A stretch of DNA of 37,488 nucleotides, from assembly GCF_000420145.1 (NCBI RefSeq), contig NZ_ATUJ01000020.1, forward strand, positions 1-37,488, written 5' to 3'. Below, one piece after another: positions 1 through 8,938 of the stretch (its first letter is position 1; every line of letters starts with the position of its first letter). Both the position numbers and the translations under genes were made by a program. This stretch comes from Paracoccus zeaxanthinifaciens ATCC 21588 (GTDB taxonomy: Bacteria > Pseudomonadota > Alphaproteobacteria > Rhodobacterales > Rhodobacteraceae). The notes beneath the pieces were generated by a model. The model searched no databases. It was not told the DNA's origin and saw nothing but the letters and a program-made list of their open reading frames with translations.

Positions 1-100
1 GAGCAAAACACCCGATCCCATCCCGAACTCGGCCGTTAAGTGCCGTCGCGCCAATGGTACTGCGTCAAAAGACGTGGGAGAGTAGGTCACCGCCAGACCT
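1..100 (+). rRNA. rrf: 5S ribosomal RNA, 5'-truncated by the window edge
   Basis: The first 100 bases match the conserved body of alphaproteobacterial 5S rRNA: the CCGATCCCATCCCGAACTCG segment of loops B-C, the TGGTACTGCGTC segment, and the closing GGGAGAGTAGGTCACCGCCAG segment. Roughly 15 to 20 bases of the 5' end lie outside the window. An initiator tRNA follows 58 bases downstream, which is the usual end of Rhodobacterales rRNA operons (16S-Ile-Ala-23S-5S-fMet). The exact mature 3' end (99 or 100) is uncertain. Confidence 0.95.
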
Positions 101-157
101 GGAAAGAGACGACAATCTCTCTGATACGATGAAAACACCCGATCAGGACAAAAATGG

Positions 158-235
<78 letters not shown>

Positions 236-260
236 AATAACAAAACCATACAAAAAACAC

Positions 261-287
261 GCCCCGCAAAAACGCGGGGCTTCTTGC
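261..287 (+). terminator. Rho-independent terminator of the rRNA operon
   Basis: GCCCCGC and GCGGGGC pair perfectly around an AAAAAC loop at 261-280 and are followed by TTCTT. It sits 26 bases after the tRNA-fMet and is the natural end of the rRNA-tRNA transcript. Confidence 0.85.
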
Positions 288-330
288 GTTACAGATCACA
301 GAAAAACACCAAGATGAAACATCCGACGGA

Positions 331-1374
331 TCATCCGCGACGGGATGCCTCGGCCGAGCGCATCCGATACAGCATGCGAAGCATCGCGACCTGCGTCCCC
401 AGATCAAAGCTGCTTCCCCGAAGATAACGGAAGATCCGGCTGTAGAGGTAGAAGTAGTCCGAGTGCAGCAGCAACTCGCGCAGTCTTCTTTCACGCCAAG
501 CCACCCCATCGGCATGCAGCTGCGCCAGTCGAGAATCCTGCATCAATTCGCGGACCGAGGCGGCCAAATCCGCATCATGTCGCCCAATACTCACATCCTG
601 GGCATCGTTCAGGTCGCGGTCCACCCAGTACTCCAAACCGATCCCCTGTTCGGAGTGGTTGGGTTTGCCGCGTGCCGATTTGACGATGAAGCTTTCGGCC
701 GATCCGACCGCATAGTGGTTGATCTGCGCCAAACCGTATCTTCGTCCCGTCTTGGGTACCACGGTCCCGAGGACATTGGGAAGGATCGCGCCATTGTCGT
801 CGACCCAGGTCATGCCGGTCTCTTCCGTGCCCTTGCGGGCCTTCGGTCGGTGTACGCCCAGCTTCAGGCGGTCCAGCGAAGTTCGATATAGCGCCTTGAA
901 CTGAACCGCGCGCCAAGGCCACACAAGCGCATCGGGCGCGCAGCGTGTGAACTGGCGCGTCATCAGCTCATCCTTGAACTGAATGATGCCGCCACTTCCG
1001 AACATCCGCCAGGACAGCAGGAAGCCATCTGCTTCCGGTCTTGCCGCGATCAGGTCGTCGACCTTGCCGGAGCCGACATGGATGTTCAGAAACTCGTCGC
1101 AATCGGCCACATACAGCCAGTCGGAATGCTTGACATAGGGGTGGTTCTCGGCGCGCTTCAATGCTGTCCATTGAACGGGCTTCTTGCCCCGGCGCGGGTT
1201 TGGCACATGCGCGACAAGACCCATTTCCTGCAATCGGTCCAAGATGGCGTCGGTGCCGTCCTCGCAGTCATTGCTGTAGGCAAGGATGTTGTCGAAACCG
1301 ATCAGCCGGTGATAGGCGACCCATTCCAGAATGAACGGCGCCTCGTTCCGCATGGTCGTCACAACGGTCTTCAT
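331..1374 (-). CDS. Glycosyltransferase family 2-like protein (DUF/GT92-type)
   Basis: Predicted glycosyltransferase of the type annotated 'glycosyltransferase family 2' in Rhodobacterales. The N-terminus reads TTMRNEAPFILEWVAYHR, and a DCD metal-binding motif occurs in VADCDEFLNI, about 90 residues in. The remainder is a mixed alpha/beta domain with an Arg/Lys-rich segment and no signal peptide or clear membrane segment. These proteins probably act at the cytoplasmic face in surface polysaccharide synthesis, but donor and acceptor are unknown. The start is ambiguous: ATG codons at 1374, 1377 and 1404 and a TTG at 1458 share the frame. I chose the ATG nearest the conserved TTMRNE block because a GGAAG lies just upstream, although its spacing is short. 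The tetR gene is upstream on the same strand, so read-through transcription is possible. Confidence 0.8.
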   Translation of the reverse strand: MKTVVTTMRNEAPFILEWVAYHRLIGFDNILAYSNDCEDGTDAILDRLQEMGLVAHVPNPRRGKKPVQWTALKRAENHPYVKHSDWLYVADCDEFLNIHVGSGKVDDLIAARPEADGFLLSWRMFGSGGIIQFKDELMTRQFTRCAPDALVWPWRAVQFKALYRTSLDRLKLGVHRPKARKGTEETGMTWVDDNGAILPNVLGTVVPKTGRRYGLAQINHYAVGSAESFIVKSARGKPNHSEQGIGLEYWVDRDLNDAQDVSIGRHDADLAASVRELMQDSRLAQLHADGVAWRERRLRELLLHSDYFYLYSRIFRYLRGSSFDLGTQVAMLRMLYRMRSAEASRRG

Positions 1375-1479
1375 CATCTTCCGATCTGCAGGTTTTGGGG
1401 CCATCCATGGCACGCCATTCCGTGCAGGGAATGTGACTGTGGCTTCAGCGGGATACAACCGTCGAAATGTGCCAGAGGG

Positions 1480-2076
1480 TCACGCCGTGCGGCGCAGGCG
1501 GCCTATCTCCTCGGCCAAGTCCGTGCAAAGATCCCGCATCCGACCAGGGTCGGTCTCTCGCTGAGCCTGGATCTTCAACCCGAAGATATAGGTCTGAAGC
1601 CGCCGAGCGATGCGGGAAGGGTCGCTGCTCGTTGGGATCTCTCCCAGCTCGATGGCACGGGAGACCGCGCGGGTCAGAAGGCCCTCGATCCGGTCCAGAT
1701 GTCCCAGGATCACCTCGCGCAATGCGTTCCCGGACGAAACCTCCAGCAACGACTTCACCAGCATGCACGCGGTCGAAGGGCGATCGCAGGGCGCGATGTC
1801 GGCCAGGTCGCGCAGATGCGATTGCAGCGCCGCGATGGGCGAGGGGGTCTCGTCGATCATCGTCTGCAGGTTCGCGGCCATGCGCGCGGCATAGCGGTCG
1901 ATGGTCGCGTGGAACAGCGCCTCCTTGCTGTGGAAGGCGGCATAGATCGAACCGGGGCGCATCTGCAGCGCCTGCTCGAGATCCTTGAGCGATGTCGCGT
2001 GATACCCGTTGACCCAGAACAGGGTCATCGCGGCGTCCAGCGCCGTGTCGCGATCATATGATGCCGTGCGTGCCAT
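1480..2076 (-). CDS. TetR/AcrR-family transcriptional regulator
   Basis: A 198-residue DNA-binding repressor. The N-terminal helix-turn-helix (about residues 5-50) contains ALDAAMTLFWVNGYHATSL and AFHSKEALFHATIDRYA, which are typical of the family. The C-terminal ligand domain has the single motif CMLVKSLLEV expected of the TetR_C group with a Cys near the pocket. The frame stays open upstream of 2076, but ATG 2076 begins the conserved ARTASYDRDTAL segment and the upstream extension crosses the operators, so it is rejected. The gene is divergent from the CMD-family gene at 2217, and two near-palindromes lie between them. It is therefore likely to repress that gene and itself. The inducer is unknown. 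Confidence 0.9.
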   Translation of the reverse strand: MARTASYDRDTALDAAMTLFWVNGYHATSLKDLEQALQMRPGSIYAAFHSKEALFHATIDRYAARMAANLQTMIDETPSPIAALQSHLRDLADIAPCDRPSTACMLVKSLLEVSSGNALREVILGHLDRIEGLLTRAVSRAIELGEIPTSSDPSRIARRLQTYIFGLKIQAQRETDPGRMRDLCTDLAEEIGRLRRTA

Positions 2077-2127
2077 GAACCATAGATACGCGCGGCAGCG
2101 AACGAAATGAAGGCCCTTGGAAAAATT

Positions 2128-2169
2128 CTTGAGCGATCGTTCAGATTGGGTCTTGAGCGTTCGTTCAAG
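2128..2169. promoter_or_regulatory. Pair of palindromic operators for the TetR regulator
   Basis: Two copies of a TTGA(G/A)CG-N-CGTTCA palindrome occur in the divergent intergenic region. Site 1, CTTGAGCGATCGTTCAG, is at 2128-2144. Site 2, CTTGAGCGTTCGTTCAAG, is at 2152-2169. Centres are about 24 bases apart. The shape is typical of TetR-family operators. Their location between a tetR and its divergent neighbour supports autorepression together with control of the target; actual binding is inferred. Confidence 0.75.
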
Positions 2170-2216
2170 AATACCCATCTTCGGTCCGTCAACACATGAC
2201 CGCAAGGAATAGCACC

Positions 2217-2780
2217 ATGACCAAGTTCGAGCGCTTCGACGAAACCAACGCCCCCGCGGAAGCCCTGCCGCTGATCGAGAAGTCCAAGAAGGCCTTCGGT
2301 CGCCTGCCGGGCCTGCATGCGGTCATGGCGGCATCGCCCGCGCTTCTGGACGGCTATCAGGTGCTGCACCGCCTGTTCGCCGAGGAAACCGCCTTCGACG
2401 CGGACGAGAAGACCGTCGTGTGGCAGACGATCAACGTCTATCACGAGTGCCATTACTGCGTTCCGGCCCATACCGGCATCGCCAAGGCGATGGGCGTCAG
2501 CGACGACATCTCGGACGCGCTCCGCGACGAGACCCCGCTGCCCAATGCCAAGCTGGAGGCCCTGCGCGATTTCGTCCTGATCATGCTGGACACGCGCGGC
2601 AACCCGAGCGAGGCGCAGATGCAGGCCTTCTTCGAGGCAGGCTATGAGCAGCGCCACTTGCTGGATATCATCTTGGGCATGGCGCAGAAGGTGATGAGCA
2701 ACTTCACGAACCACGTGGCGGAAACGCCGGTGGATGCGCCGATGCAGAAATTCGCCTGGACGCCGAAGTCCAAGCGCTGA
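2217..2780 (+). CDS. Carboxymuconolactone decarboxylase family (AhpD-like) protein
   Basis: A 187-residue all-helical protein of the CMD/AhpD superfamily. The active-site motif is E77-C78-H-Y-C81-x3-H85, the E-CxxC-x3-H arrangement of alkylhydroperoxidase-like thiol oxidoreductases. This suggests cytoplasmic peroxide or thiol redox activity; the substrate is unknown. The start at 2217 is preceded by AAGGA at 2204-2208 with an 8-base spacing; an in-frame ATG at 2196 lacks a ribosome-binding site. It is divergent from, and probably repressed by, the adjacent TetR protein. This pairing of a TetR repressor with an AhpD-like enzyme is seen for stress-inducible genes in proteobacteria. Confidence 0.9.
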   Translation: MTKFERFDETNAPAEALPLIEKSKKAFGRLPGLHAVMAASPALLDGYQVLHRLFAEETAFDADEKTVVWQTINVYHECHYCVPAHTGIAKAMGVSDDISDALRDETPLPNAKLEALRDFVLIMLDTRGNPSEAQMQAFFEAGYEQRHLLDIILGMAQKVMSNFTNHVAETPVDAPMQKFAWTPKSKR

Positions 2781-2806
2781 TCGCAAGGACATCGCCAGGA
2801 TCAGCA

Positions 2807-2840
2807 ACGGGCGCCCCGATATGGGGCGCCCGTTCTCGTT
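2807..2840 (+). terminator. Rho-independent terminator after the AhpD-like gene
   Basis: ACGGGCGCCCC and GGGGCGCCCGT form an 11-base-pair stem around a GATAT loop (2807-2833), followed by TCTCGTT. It separates the AhpD-like gene from the SOS-regulated imuB transcript. Confidence 0.8.
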
Positions 2841-2884
2841 CGTGCGCCGGGGACTCGACAAAAGCCGGTCCGACGGATTAATGA

Positions 2885-2899
2885 GAACAAATAGAGAAC
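2885..2899. promoter_or_regulatory. LexA-binding SOS box upstream of imuB
   Basis: GAAC-AAATAGA-GAAC is an exact GAAC-N7-GAAC direct repeat, the alphaproteobacterial LexA box (GTTC-N7-GTTC on the other strand). It ends 10 bases before the imuB start codon, so LexA bound here would block transcription initiation or early elongation of imuB-dnaE2. The assignment rests on an exact match to the known consensus plus the fitting downstream genes. Confidence 0.88.
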
Positions 2900-2909
2900 G
2901 GAAAGGGCG

Positions 2910-4373
2910 ATGACGGAAGCTGCGGACAGGCGGATCGTAAGCATGTGGTTCCCGAGGCTGGCCTCGGACCGCATCCTGCGCGCGCATCCTGTCGAAGGTC
3001 CGTTCGCCGTCACCATCAAGCGCGACAATGCCGAGCGGATCCACTGCCTGAACGCCGCCGCCGAGGCCGAGGGTCTGAGCCGGGGCATGAGCTTTGCCGA
3101 TGCGCGCGCCTTCTGTCCCCAACTGGTCAGCCGCCCCGCCGACTTCGAGGCCGAGGCCCGCTTCCTGTCCGCGCTGCGACGGCATGCGACGGGCTGGTGC
3201 CCCTGGGTCGGGCTGGACGGCGCGGATGGGCTGGTGCTGGATGCCACCGGATCGCTGCATCTGTGGGAGGGGGCCGAAGGGCTGCTGACCCGGATGCGGG
3301 ACTGGGCGCAGGGGGCGGGGATCTGTCTGCAGACGGGGATCGCGCATTCGCGGGGGGCGGCATGGGGGCTGGCGCGTTTCGGAAGACCGGGTGATGCCTT
3401 GGCCGATCTGCCCATCGAGGCGTTGCGCCTGGATCATTCCGATGTCGTGGCCCTGCAGCGGCTGGGTCTGCGCGATGTCGCGGGGTTGCAGGCGATGCGG
3501 CGCGGGCCGCTGGCCCGCAGGCTGGGGCGGCAGGTGCTGATGCGGCTGGACCAGTTGACCGGCGACCTGCCCGAGCCGGTCGCGCCGCAGACCGAGCCGC
3601 CGCATTTCGGCACGCGCCTGACACTGCCGGACCCGATCGGGCTGCGCGACGATCTGCGCGCGGCCATCGCCCGCCTGCTGGGACCGCTCTGTGCCAAGCT
3701 GAAGGCCCACGAGATGGGCGCGCGGCAGCTGTCGGCGACCATGCGGCGCGTGGATCGCGGCAGCCAGCAGATCGCGCTGCGGCTGGCGGTTCCGATGCGC
3801 GACGAAGCGGCGATCCTGCCGCTGTTCGACCTGCGCCTGGACGAGGTGGATGCGGGGTTCGGGATCGACCAGGTGCGGCTGGTCGCAAGCCAGGTGGAAC
3901 ATCTGCCCGCGCGCCAGATCGGCGGCCTGGCCGAGGGGGGCGACAAGCTGGGGGTGCTGATCAGCCGTCTCGGCACGCGGCTCAGCCTTGGGTCGGTGCA
4001 GCATTTCGCGCAGGGCGACAGCCACGTGCCCGAGCGTGGCTTTGCGGTGCTGCCCGCAGGGTTGGAATGCGACGATGCTGGTGATGCGCCCCGGCCTGCC
4101 CGGCGTCCGCGTCCAGTGCGGCTGTTCGATCCCGAACCCGTCGAGGCGGATGGCTGCGTGCCCCCGCGCGGGTTCCTGTGGCGGGGCGCGCGGGTGGTGG
4201 CCGGGCATGCCGAAGGACCCGAGCGGCTGACGTACGAATGGTGGCGGGCGGATGCCCTGAGCAGGGTGGGCCTGCGCGATTATTGGCGGATCGAGACCGC
4301 CGATGGCCGCCGCCTGTGGCTGTTCCATGCGCCGCAACGGATGGAGTGGTTCGTCCAGGGCGAATTCGCATGA
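2910..4373 (+). CDS. imuB: ImuB, catalytically inactive Y-family polymerase homologue
   Basis: A 487-residue member of the ImuB family, the non-catalytic Y-family adaptor that links the error-prone polymerase DnaE2 to the beta clamp during SOS mutagenesis. The N-terminus (MWFPRLASDRI) replaces the metal-binding DxD of active Y polymerases. The palm region reads GLVLDATGSLHLWEG instead of the SxDE motif, as in other ImuB proteins. A thumb/little-finger-like region spans about 180-380, and a C-terminal RPVRLFDPEPVEA tract is characteristic of the family. AAAGGG precedes the ATG at 2910. An SOS box lies just upstream and the stop overlaps dnaE2 in an ATGA. The usual partner imuA (RecA-like) is not upstream; the preceding gene is the AhpD-like protein. 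Confidence 0.93.
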   Translation: MTEAADRRIVSMWFPRLASDRILRAHPVEGPFAVTIKRDNAERIHCLNAAAEAEGLSRGMSFADARAFCPQLVSRPADFEAEARFLSALRRHATGWCPWVGLDGADGLVLDATGSLHLWEGAEGLLTRMRDWAQGAGICLQTGIAHSRGAAWGLARFGRPGDALADLPIEALRLDHSDVVALQRLGLRDVAGLQAMRRGPLARRLGRQVLMRLDQLTGDLPEPVAPQTEPPHFGTRLTLPDPIGLRDDLRAAIARLLGPLCAKLKAHEMGARQLSATMRRVDRGSQQIALRLAVPMRDEAAILPLFDLRLDEVDAGFGIDQVRLVASQVEHLPARQIGGLAEGGDKLGVLISRLGTRLSLGSVQHFAQGDSHVPERGFAVLPAGLECDDAGDAPRPARRPRPVRLFDPEPVEADGCVPPRGFLWRGARVVAGHAEGPERLTYEWWRADALSRVGLRDYWRIETADGRRLWLFHAPQRMEWFVQGEFA

Positions 4374-7300
4374 CCGGCCCGCACCCCGAACCGGAGGCGG
4401 GGCCGCGCCCTGCGGGGCATCGAGCCCCGCCGGGCGCGCTCGGGGGCGGTGCCCCCTCGGGGGGCTATGCCGAACTGTGCGTCACGTCGAATTTCACGTT
4501 CCTGCAGGGCGCCTCGCATCCCGAGGAGCTGATCCTGCGCGCGGTCGAGCTGGGCCTTGCGGGCATCGCCATCACCGACCGCAATTCGCTGGCGGGCGTC
4601 GTGCGCGCCCATTCCGCGCTGAAGGCGCTGGCGAAGGAGGTCGCGGAAGGGCTGCGCGTGCGTTCGACCATCCGCATCGACACCTCGTCCCGGCAGGAGG
4701 TCGGCTGCGCAATGGACCTGCCGCGTCCCGTGGCGGAATGCCTGCCGCGCCTGATCGTGGGCAGCCGTCTGGTTCTGTGCGACTGTCCGGTCGAATGGGT
4801 CGCGCTGCCCACGGACATCGCCGCCTATCGCCGCCTGTCGCGGCTGCTGAGCATCGGCAAGCAGCGTGCCCCCAAGGGCGAGTGCCACCTGGACCTTGCC
4901 GATCTGGAGGAATGGTGCCGGGGCATCATCCTGATCGCCCTGCCGCCCCCAGATCTTGCATCCGCCGAAGGGTCTGTCCTGCGGATGCAGCGCCGCTTTC
5001 CGGGCAGCGTCTTCCTGGGGGCCGTGCCGCGCTATGACGGGTCGGACCGCGAATGGCTGGCGGCCTGCGCCGGGATGGCCCTCGCGACATCCGCCCCCAT
5101 GGTCGCGGTGGGCGACGTGCTGATGCACCGGGCCGAGCGTCGCCGCCTGGCCGATGTGCTGACCTGCATGCGCCACGGCATCACCATCGACGAGATCGGC
5201 ACCCGCGCCCTGCCCAATGCCGAACACCGCCTGAAGGGCGCACCCGACATGGCGCGGCTGTTCGTGGACTATCCCGCGGCGATGACCCAGACCCTGCGGA
5301 TCATGGCGCGCTGCGATTTCGATCTTGGGCAGCTTGCCTACAACTATCCCGACGAGATCGCGCAGGACGAGACCCCGCAGGCGCGGCTGGAGAGGCTGGT
5401 CCGCCAGGGCATCGCCACCCGCTACCCGCAGGGACCGTCCCCCCGGGTCGAGGCGCTGGTCGAACGCGAGCTGGCGCTGGTCGAGGACCTGAACTATGCC
5501 GCCTATTTCCTGACCGTCCACGACATCGTGGCCGAGGCCCGCCGCAGGGGCATCCTGTGCCAGGGGCGCGGTTCGGCCGCCAATTCGATCATCTGCTATC
5601 TTCTGGGGATCACCGACGTGTCGCCCGACATGATCGGCATGGTGTTCGAACGCTTCATTTCGCGTCATCGAGGCGAGCCGCCCGATATCGACGTCGATTT
5701 CGAACACGAGCGTCGAGAGGAGATCATCCAGTGGATCTATGACCGCTATGGCCGCCACCGGGCGGGGCTGTGCGCGACGGTGATCCATTTCCGCAGCCGC
5801 GCCGCCATCCGCGAGGTGGGCAAGGTGATGGGCCTGTCCCAGGACGTGACCGCGCGGCTGTCGGGCGACATCTGGGGGCTGTCCAATGGCGGGGCCGACC
5901 CGGACCGCGTGCGCGCGCTGGGGCTGAACCCCGACGACCACCGCCTGTCGCTGACGCTGGGCCTGATCCGCCAGATCGTCGGGTTTCCGCGCCACCTGTC
6001 CCAGCATGTCGGCGGCTTCGTCATCACCCAGGACCGCCTGGACGAGATGTGCCCGATCGAGAATGCCGCGATGGAGGGGCGCACCGTCATCGAATGGGAC
6101 AAGGACGACATCGACGCGCTGAACATCCTCAAGGTGGACGTGCTGTCGCTGGGGATGCTGACCTGCATCCGCAAGGGGTTCGACCTGCTGCGCCGTCACG
6201 GCGGCCCGGACCTGACCCTGCATTCCGTCCCGCAGGAGGACGCGCCCACCTACGGGATGCTGCAGCGCGCCGATGCGGTCGGCGTCTTCCAGGTGGAAAG
6301 CCGCGCGCAGATGAACTTCCTGCCGCGGATGAAGCCCGCGACCTTCTACGACCTGGTGATCGAGGTGGCCATCGTGCGCCCGGGTCCGATCCAGGGGGGG
6401 ATGGTCAAGCCCTATATCCGCCGCAGGCAGGGGCTGGAGGCCCCCGAGCCCTTCGGCCCCGAACTGGAGAAGGTGACGGCCAAGACGCTGGGCGTGCCGC
6501 TGTTCCAGGAACAGGCCATGCAGATCGCGGTGGTCGGCGCGGGATATTCAGCGGAAGAGGCCGACCGCCTGCGCCGCTCGCTTGCGTCCTTCCGGCGCAT
6601 GGGGACCATCGGCGAACATCGCGACCGCTTCGTGCAGGGGATGATCGGCAACGGATACCCCCGCGAGGTGGCCGAGCAGTGCTTCACCCAGATCGAGGGC
6701 TTTGCCGATTACGGCTTTCCCGAAAGCCACGCGGCGGCCTTCGCGATGCTGACCTATGTCTCGGCCTGGTTCAAATGCCACCATCCGGCGGTCTTCGCCT
6801 GCGCGCTGCTGAACTCGCAGCCGATGGGCTTCTATGCGCCCGCCCAGATCGTGCGCGACGTGCGCGAACACGGTATCGACGTGCGCCCGGTCTGCGTGAA
6901 CCATTCGGACTGGGACTGTTCGCTGGAACCGCGCCCCGACGGGTCGCTGGCCCTGCGGCTGGGGTTCCGCCAGATCAAGGGCTTCCGCCACGAGGACGCG
7001 GACTGGATCGTCGCGGCGCGGGGCAACGGCTATCCCGACCCCGAAAGCGTGTGGCTGCGGGCGGGCACCGCGCCGCGCGTGCTGGAACGGCTGGCCGAGG
7101 CCGACGCCTTCGCGGGCATGGGCGTGGGGCGGCGCGACGCGCTGTGGCAGGTCCGGGCGATCAGCTCGCCCAGGCCCCTGCCGCTGTTTTCCGACCCCAT
7201 GGACGGCGAAGGCATCCAAGAGCCCGAGACCATCCTGCCCCACATGCATCTGGGCGAGGAGGTGGTCGAGGATTACGTCTCGACCCGCCTGACCCTGCGC

Positions 7301-7771
7301 GCCCACCCGATGGAGCTGCTGCGCCCGCGCATCGCCGGGCTGACGCGCAACGACCTGCTGGGGCAGGGGCCTTTGCGCAGCGTCTCGGTCTGTGGGCTGG
7401 TCATCACCCGGCAGCGGCCCGGCACGGCATCGGGGGTGATCTTCCTGACGCTCGAGGACGAGACCGGCGTGTCGAACGTGGTCGTCTGGCCCAAGGTCTA
7501 TGAACGCTTCCGCCGAGAGGTGATGGGCGGCCGCCTGCTGCGCGTCACGGGCCGCATCCAGCGCGAGGGGATCGTCGTCCACCTGATCGCGGACCGGATC
7601 GAGGACATGTCGGACCGGCTGGTCGAACTGGGCCACCCGCTGGAGGCGCAGGTGGGGCGCACGCTGCCGCAATCGGACGATGCGCCCCGCAAGGGGCAGG
7701 GAAAGGGTGCCCCCGCCATGCATCCCAGGGACCAGGCGCGACGCCTGTTCCCCAGTCGCGATTTTCACTGA
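4370..7771 (+). CDS. dnaE2: DnaE2 error-prone DNA polymerase III alpha subunit
   Basis: A 1133-residue C-family polymerase performing translesion synthesis in the SOS response. After a Gly/Pro-rich leader (residues 1-33), the PHP domain begins at [20 protein letters not shown], the DnaE2 form of this block. The polymerase catalytic motif PDIDVDF gives D439, D441 and D443. A helix-hairpin-helix/finger region follows ([30 protein letters not shown]). An OB-fold occupies about residues 1002-1075 ([16 protein letters not shown]). Length fits DnaE2 rather than the slightly longer replicative DnaE1. The start is set by the 4-base ATGA overlap with imuB; the frame is open further upstream but that stretch lies inside imuB. 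The 3' end overlaps the convergent uxuA by 7 bases. Confidence 0.95.
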   Translation: MTGPHPEPEAGPRPAGHRAPPGALGGGAPSGGYAELCVTSNFTFLQGASHPEELILRAVELGLAGIAITDRNSLAGVVRAHSALKALAKEVAEGLRVRSTIRIDTSSRQEVGCAMDLPRPVAECLPRLIVGSRLVLCDCPVEWVALPTDIAAYRRLSRLLSIGKQRAPKGECHLDLADLEEWCRGIILIALPPPDLASAEGSVLRMQRRFPGSVFLGAVPRYDGSDREWLAACAGMALATSAPMVAVGDVLMHRAERRRLADVLTCMRHGITIDEIGTRALPNAEHRLKGAPDMARLFVDYPAAMTQTLRIMARCDFDLGQLAYNYPDEIAQDETPQARLERLVRQGIATRYPQGPSPRVEALVERELALVEDLNYAAYFLTVHDIVAEARRRGILCQGRGSAANSIICYLLGITDVSPDMIGMVFERFISRHRGEPPDIDVDFEHERREEIIQWIYDRYGRHRAGLCATVIHFRSRAAIREVGKVMGLSQDVTARLSGDIWGLSNGGADPDRVRALGLNPDDHRLSLTLGLIRQIVGFPRHLSQHVGGFVITQDRLDEMCPIENAAMEGRTVIEWDKDDIDALNILKVDVLSLGMLTCIRKGFDLLRRHGGPDLTLHSVPQEDAPTYGMLQRADAVGVFQVESRAQMNFLPRMKPATFYDLVIEVAIVRPGPIQGGMVKPYIRRRQGLEAPEPFGPELEKVTAKTLGVPLFQEQAMQIAVVGAGYSAEEADRLRRSLASFRRMGTIGEHRDRFVQGMIGNGYPREVAEQCFTQIEGFADYGFPESHAAAFAMLTYVSAWFKCHHPAVFACALLNSQPMGFYAPAQIVRDVREHGIDVRPVCVNHSDWDCSLEPRPDGSLALRLGFRQIKGFRHEDADWIVAARGNGYPDPESVWLRAGTAPRVLERLAEADAFAGMGVGRRDALWQVRAISSPRPLPLFSDPMDGEGIQEPETILPHMHLGEEVVEDYVSTRLTLRAHPMELLRPRIAGLTRNDLLGQGPLRSVSVCGLVITRQRPGTASGVIFLTLEDETGVSNVVVWPKVYERFRREVMGGRLLRVTGRIQREGIVVHLIADRIEDMSDRLVELGHPLEAQVGRTLPQSDDAPRKGQGKGAPAMHPRDQARRLFPSRDFH
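4412..4456. repeat. Two back-to-back GC-rich hairpins inside the dnaE2 5' end
   Basis: GCGGGGC-ATCGA-GCCCCGC (4412-4430) and GGGGGC-GGT-GCCCCC (4442-4456) are perfect inverted repeats separated by 11 bases. They encode the low-complexity Gly/Pro/Ala leader of DnaE2, a stretch with no counterpart in the conserved PHP domain that follows. The structure resembles a palindromic intergenic (REP-like) unit that has become coding. Whether it is dispersed elsewhere in the genome cannot be seen here. Confidence 0.55.
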
Positions 7772-8919
7772 AGGCGGCGCAGCGTGTGCATGATGCCGCG
7801 GATCTCGGCCAGGCCGCGAAGGCGCCCGATGGCGGGATATCCGGGCGCACCGCCCTGTCGGGTCAGGTCGTCCAGGATCTGGTGCCCGTGATCGGGGCGG
7901 AAGGGCAGCTCGACCCCGCGCGCCTTCTGGATGCGCAGCGCCTCGGAGACGATGGCGACCATGTCCACGTCGCCCTCCAGATGCGCGGCCTCGTGGAAGG
8001 ACAGCCCGTCCTCTTCGCGCAGCGTCGCGCGCAGGTGCAGGAAATGGACCCGGTCGCCGTGCCGCGCCAGCATGGCGGGCAGGTCGTTGTCGGCCCGCAC
8101 GCCATAGGAGCCGGTGCAGAAGGTGAACCCGTTCGCGTGGCTGTCGTCGATGCCCGCGATGAAGTCCATGTCCGCGGCGGTCGAGACGATGCGCGGCAGG
8201 CCGAACAGCGGGCGGGGCGGATCGTCGGGATGGATCGCCAGCACGACGCCCGCCTGTTTCGCGGCGGGCAGCACATGGCGCAGGAAGGCCGCAAGGTTTT
8301 CGCGCAGGCGGGCCGCGTCGATCCCGTCATAGGTCGCCAGCCGCTCGCGGAACTGGTCCAGGGTATAGCTTTCCTCGGACCCCGGAAGCCCGGCAAGGAT
8401 GGTGCCGGTCAGCGCATCGCGGTCGATGCCGGGTGCGCGGCGGGCGGCCTCGGCCACGATCTCGGCGGGGTGCTCGGCATCCGCGCCGGGGCGTTCCAGC
8501 ACATGAATGTCGAAGGCCGCGAAATCGGCGGCGTCGAAGCGCAGGCAGCGCGCCCCGTCCGGCAATTCGTGATCCAGCGAGGTCCGCGTCCAGTCCAGCA
8601 CCGGCATGAAGTTGTAGCAGACCGTGCGGATGCCGCATTCGCCAAGGTTCAGCACCGATTGCGCCCAGGCATCGGCATGGGCCTGCCAGCCGGGGGCGGC
8701 GGTCTTGATATCCTCGTGGATCGGGATGCTTTCGACGACATCCCAGGTCAGGCCGGCTTCCTCGATCAGGCGCTTGCGTGCCATGATCTCGTCCACGGAC
8801 CAGACGGCGCCGTTCGGCAGGTGGTGCAGCGCGGTCACGATGCCCGTCGCCCCTGCCTGCCGGATATCGGCCAACGTCACCGCATCGTTCGGCCCGAACC
8901 AACGCCAAGTCTGCTTCAC
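7765..8919 (-). CDS. uxuA: Mannonate dehydratase
   Basis: UxuA (384 residues) dehydrates D-mannonate to 2-keto-3-deoxygluconate in the cytoplasm, the last step of glucuronate breakdown before KDG kinase. The N-terminus [19 protein letters not shown] and the [12 protein letters not shown] motif (H32, H33) are diagnostic of the family. The conserved [12 protein letters not shown] block follows near residue 100, as do C-terminal metal-site segments ([19 protein letters not shown]). The start is GTG at 8919, with GGAG about 8 bases upstream. It is the last gene of the minus-strand arm dctP-uidA-gntR-uxuA, 19 bases after the gntR stop. Its stop overlaps dnaE2 by 7 bases, so the two genes converge without room for a terminator between them. 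Confidence 0.96.
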   Translation of the reverse strand: MKQTWRWFGPNDAVTLADIRQAGATGIVTALHHLPNGAVWSVDEIMARKRLIEEAGLTWDVVESIPIHEDIKTAAPGWQAHADAWAQSVLNLGECGIRTVCYNFMPVLDWTRTSLDHELPDGARCLRFDAADFAAFDIHVLERPGADAEHPAEIVAEAARRAPGIDRDALTGTILAGLPGSEESYTLDQFRERLATYDGIDAARLRENLAAFLRHVLPAAKQAGVVLAIHPDDPPRPLFGLPRIVSTAADMDFIAGIDDSHANGFTFCTGSYGVRADNDLPAMLARHGDRVHFLHLRATLREEDGLSFHEAAHLEGDVDMVAIVSEALRIQKARGVELPFRPDHGHQILDDLTRQGGAPGYPAIGRLRGLAEIRGIMHTLRRLQ

Positions 8920-8938
8920 TTCCAGTTCTCCGTAATCT

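Noticed and set aside
1375..1458. TTG start at 1458 for the first glycosyltransferase
   Set aside because: It has no ribosome-binding site and the added residues are not part of the conserved domain; kept only as an alternative.
2025..4337. Long 770-codon open frame on the minus strand across the AhpD-like gene and imuB
   Set aside because: It is antisense to genes with clear family motifs, has a Gln/Arg/His-rich composition typical of GC-rich shadow frames, and spans two unrelated genes.
4178..4369. Earlier in-frame start for dnaE2
   Set aside because: The extra 64 codons lie wholly inside imuB and encode Arg/Gly-rich sequence; the ATGA overlap at 4370 is the natural start.
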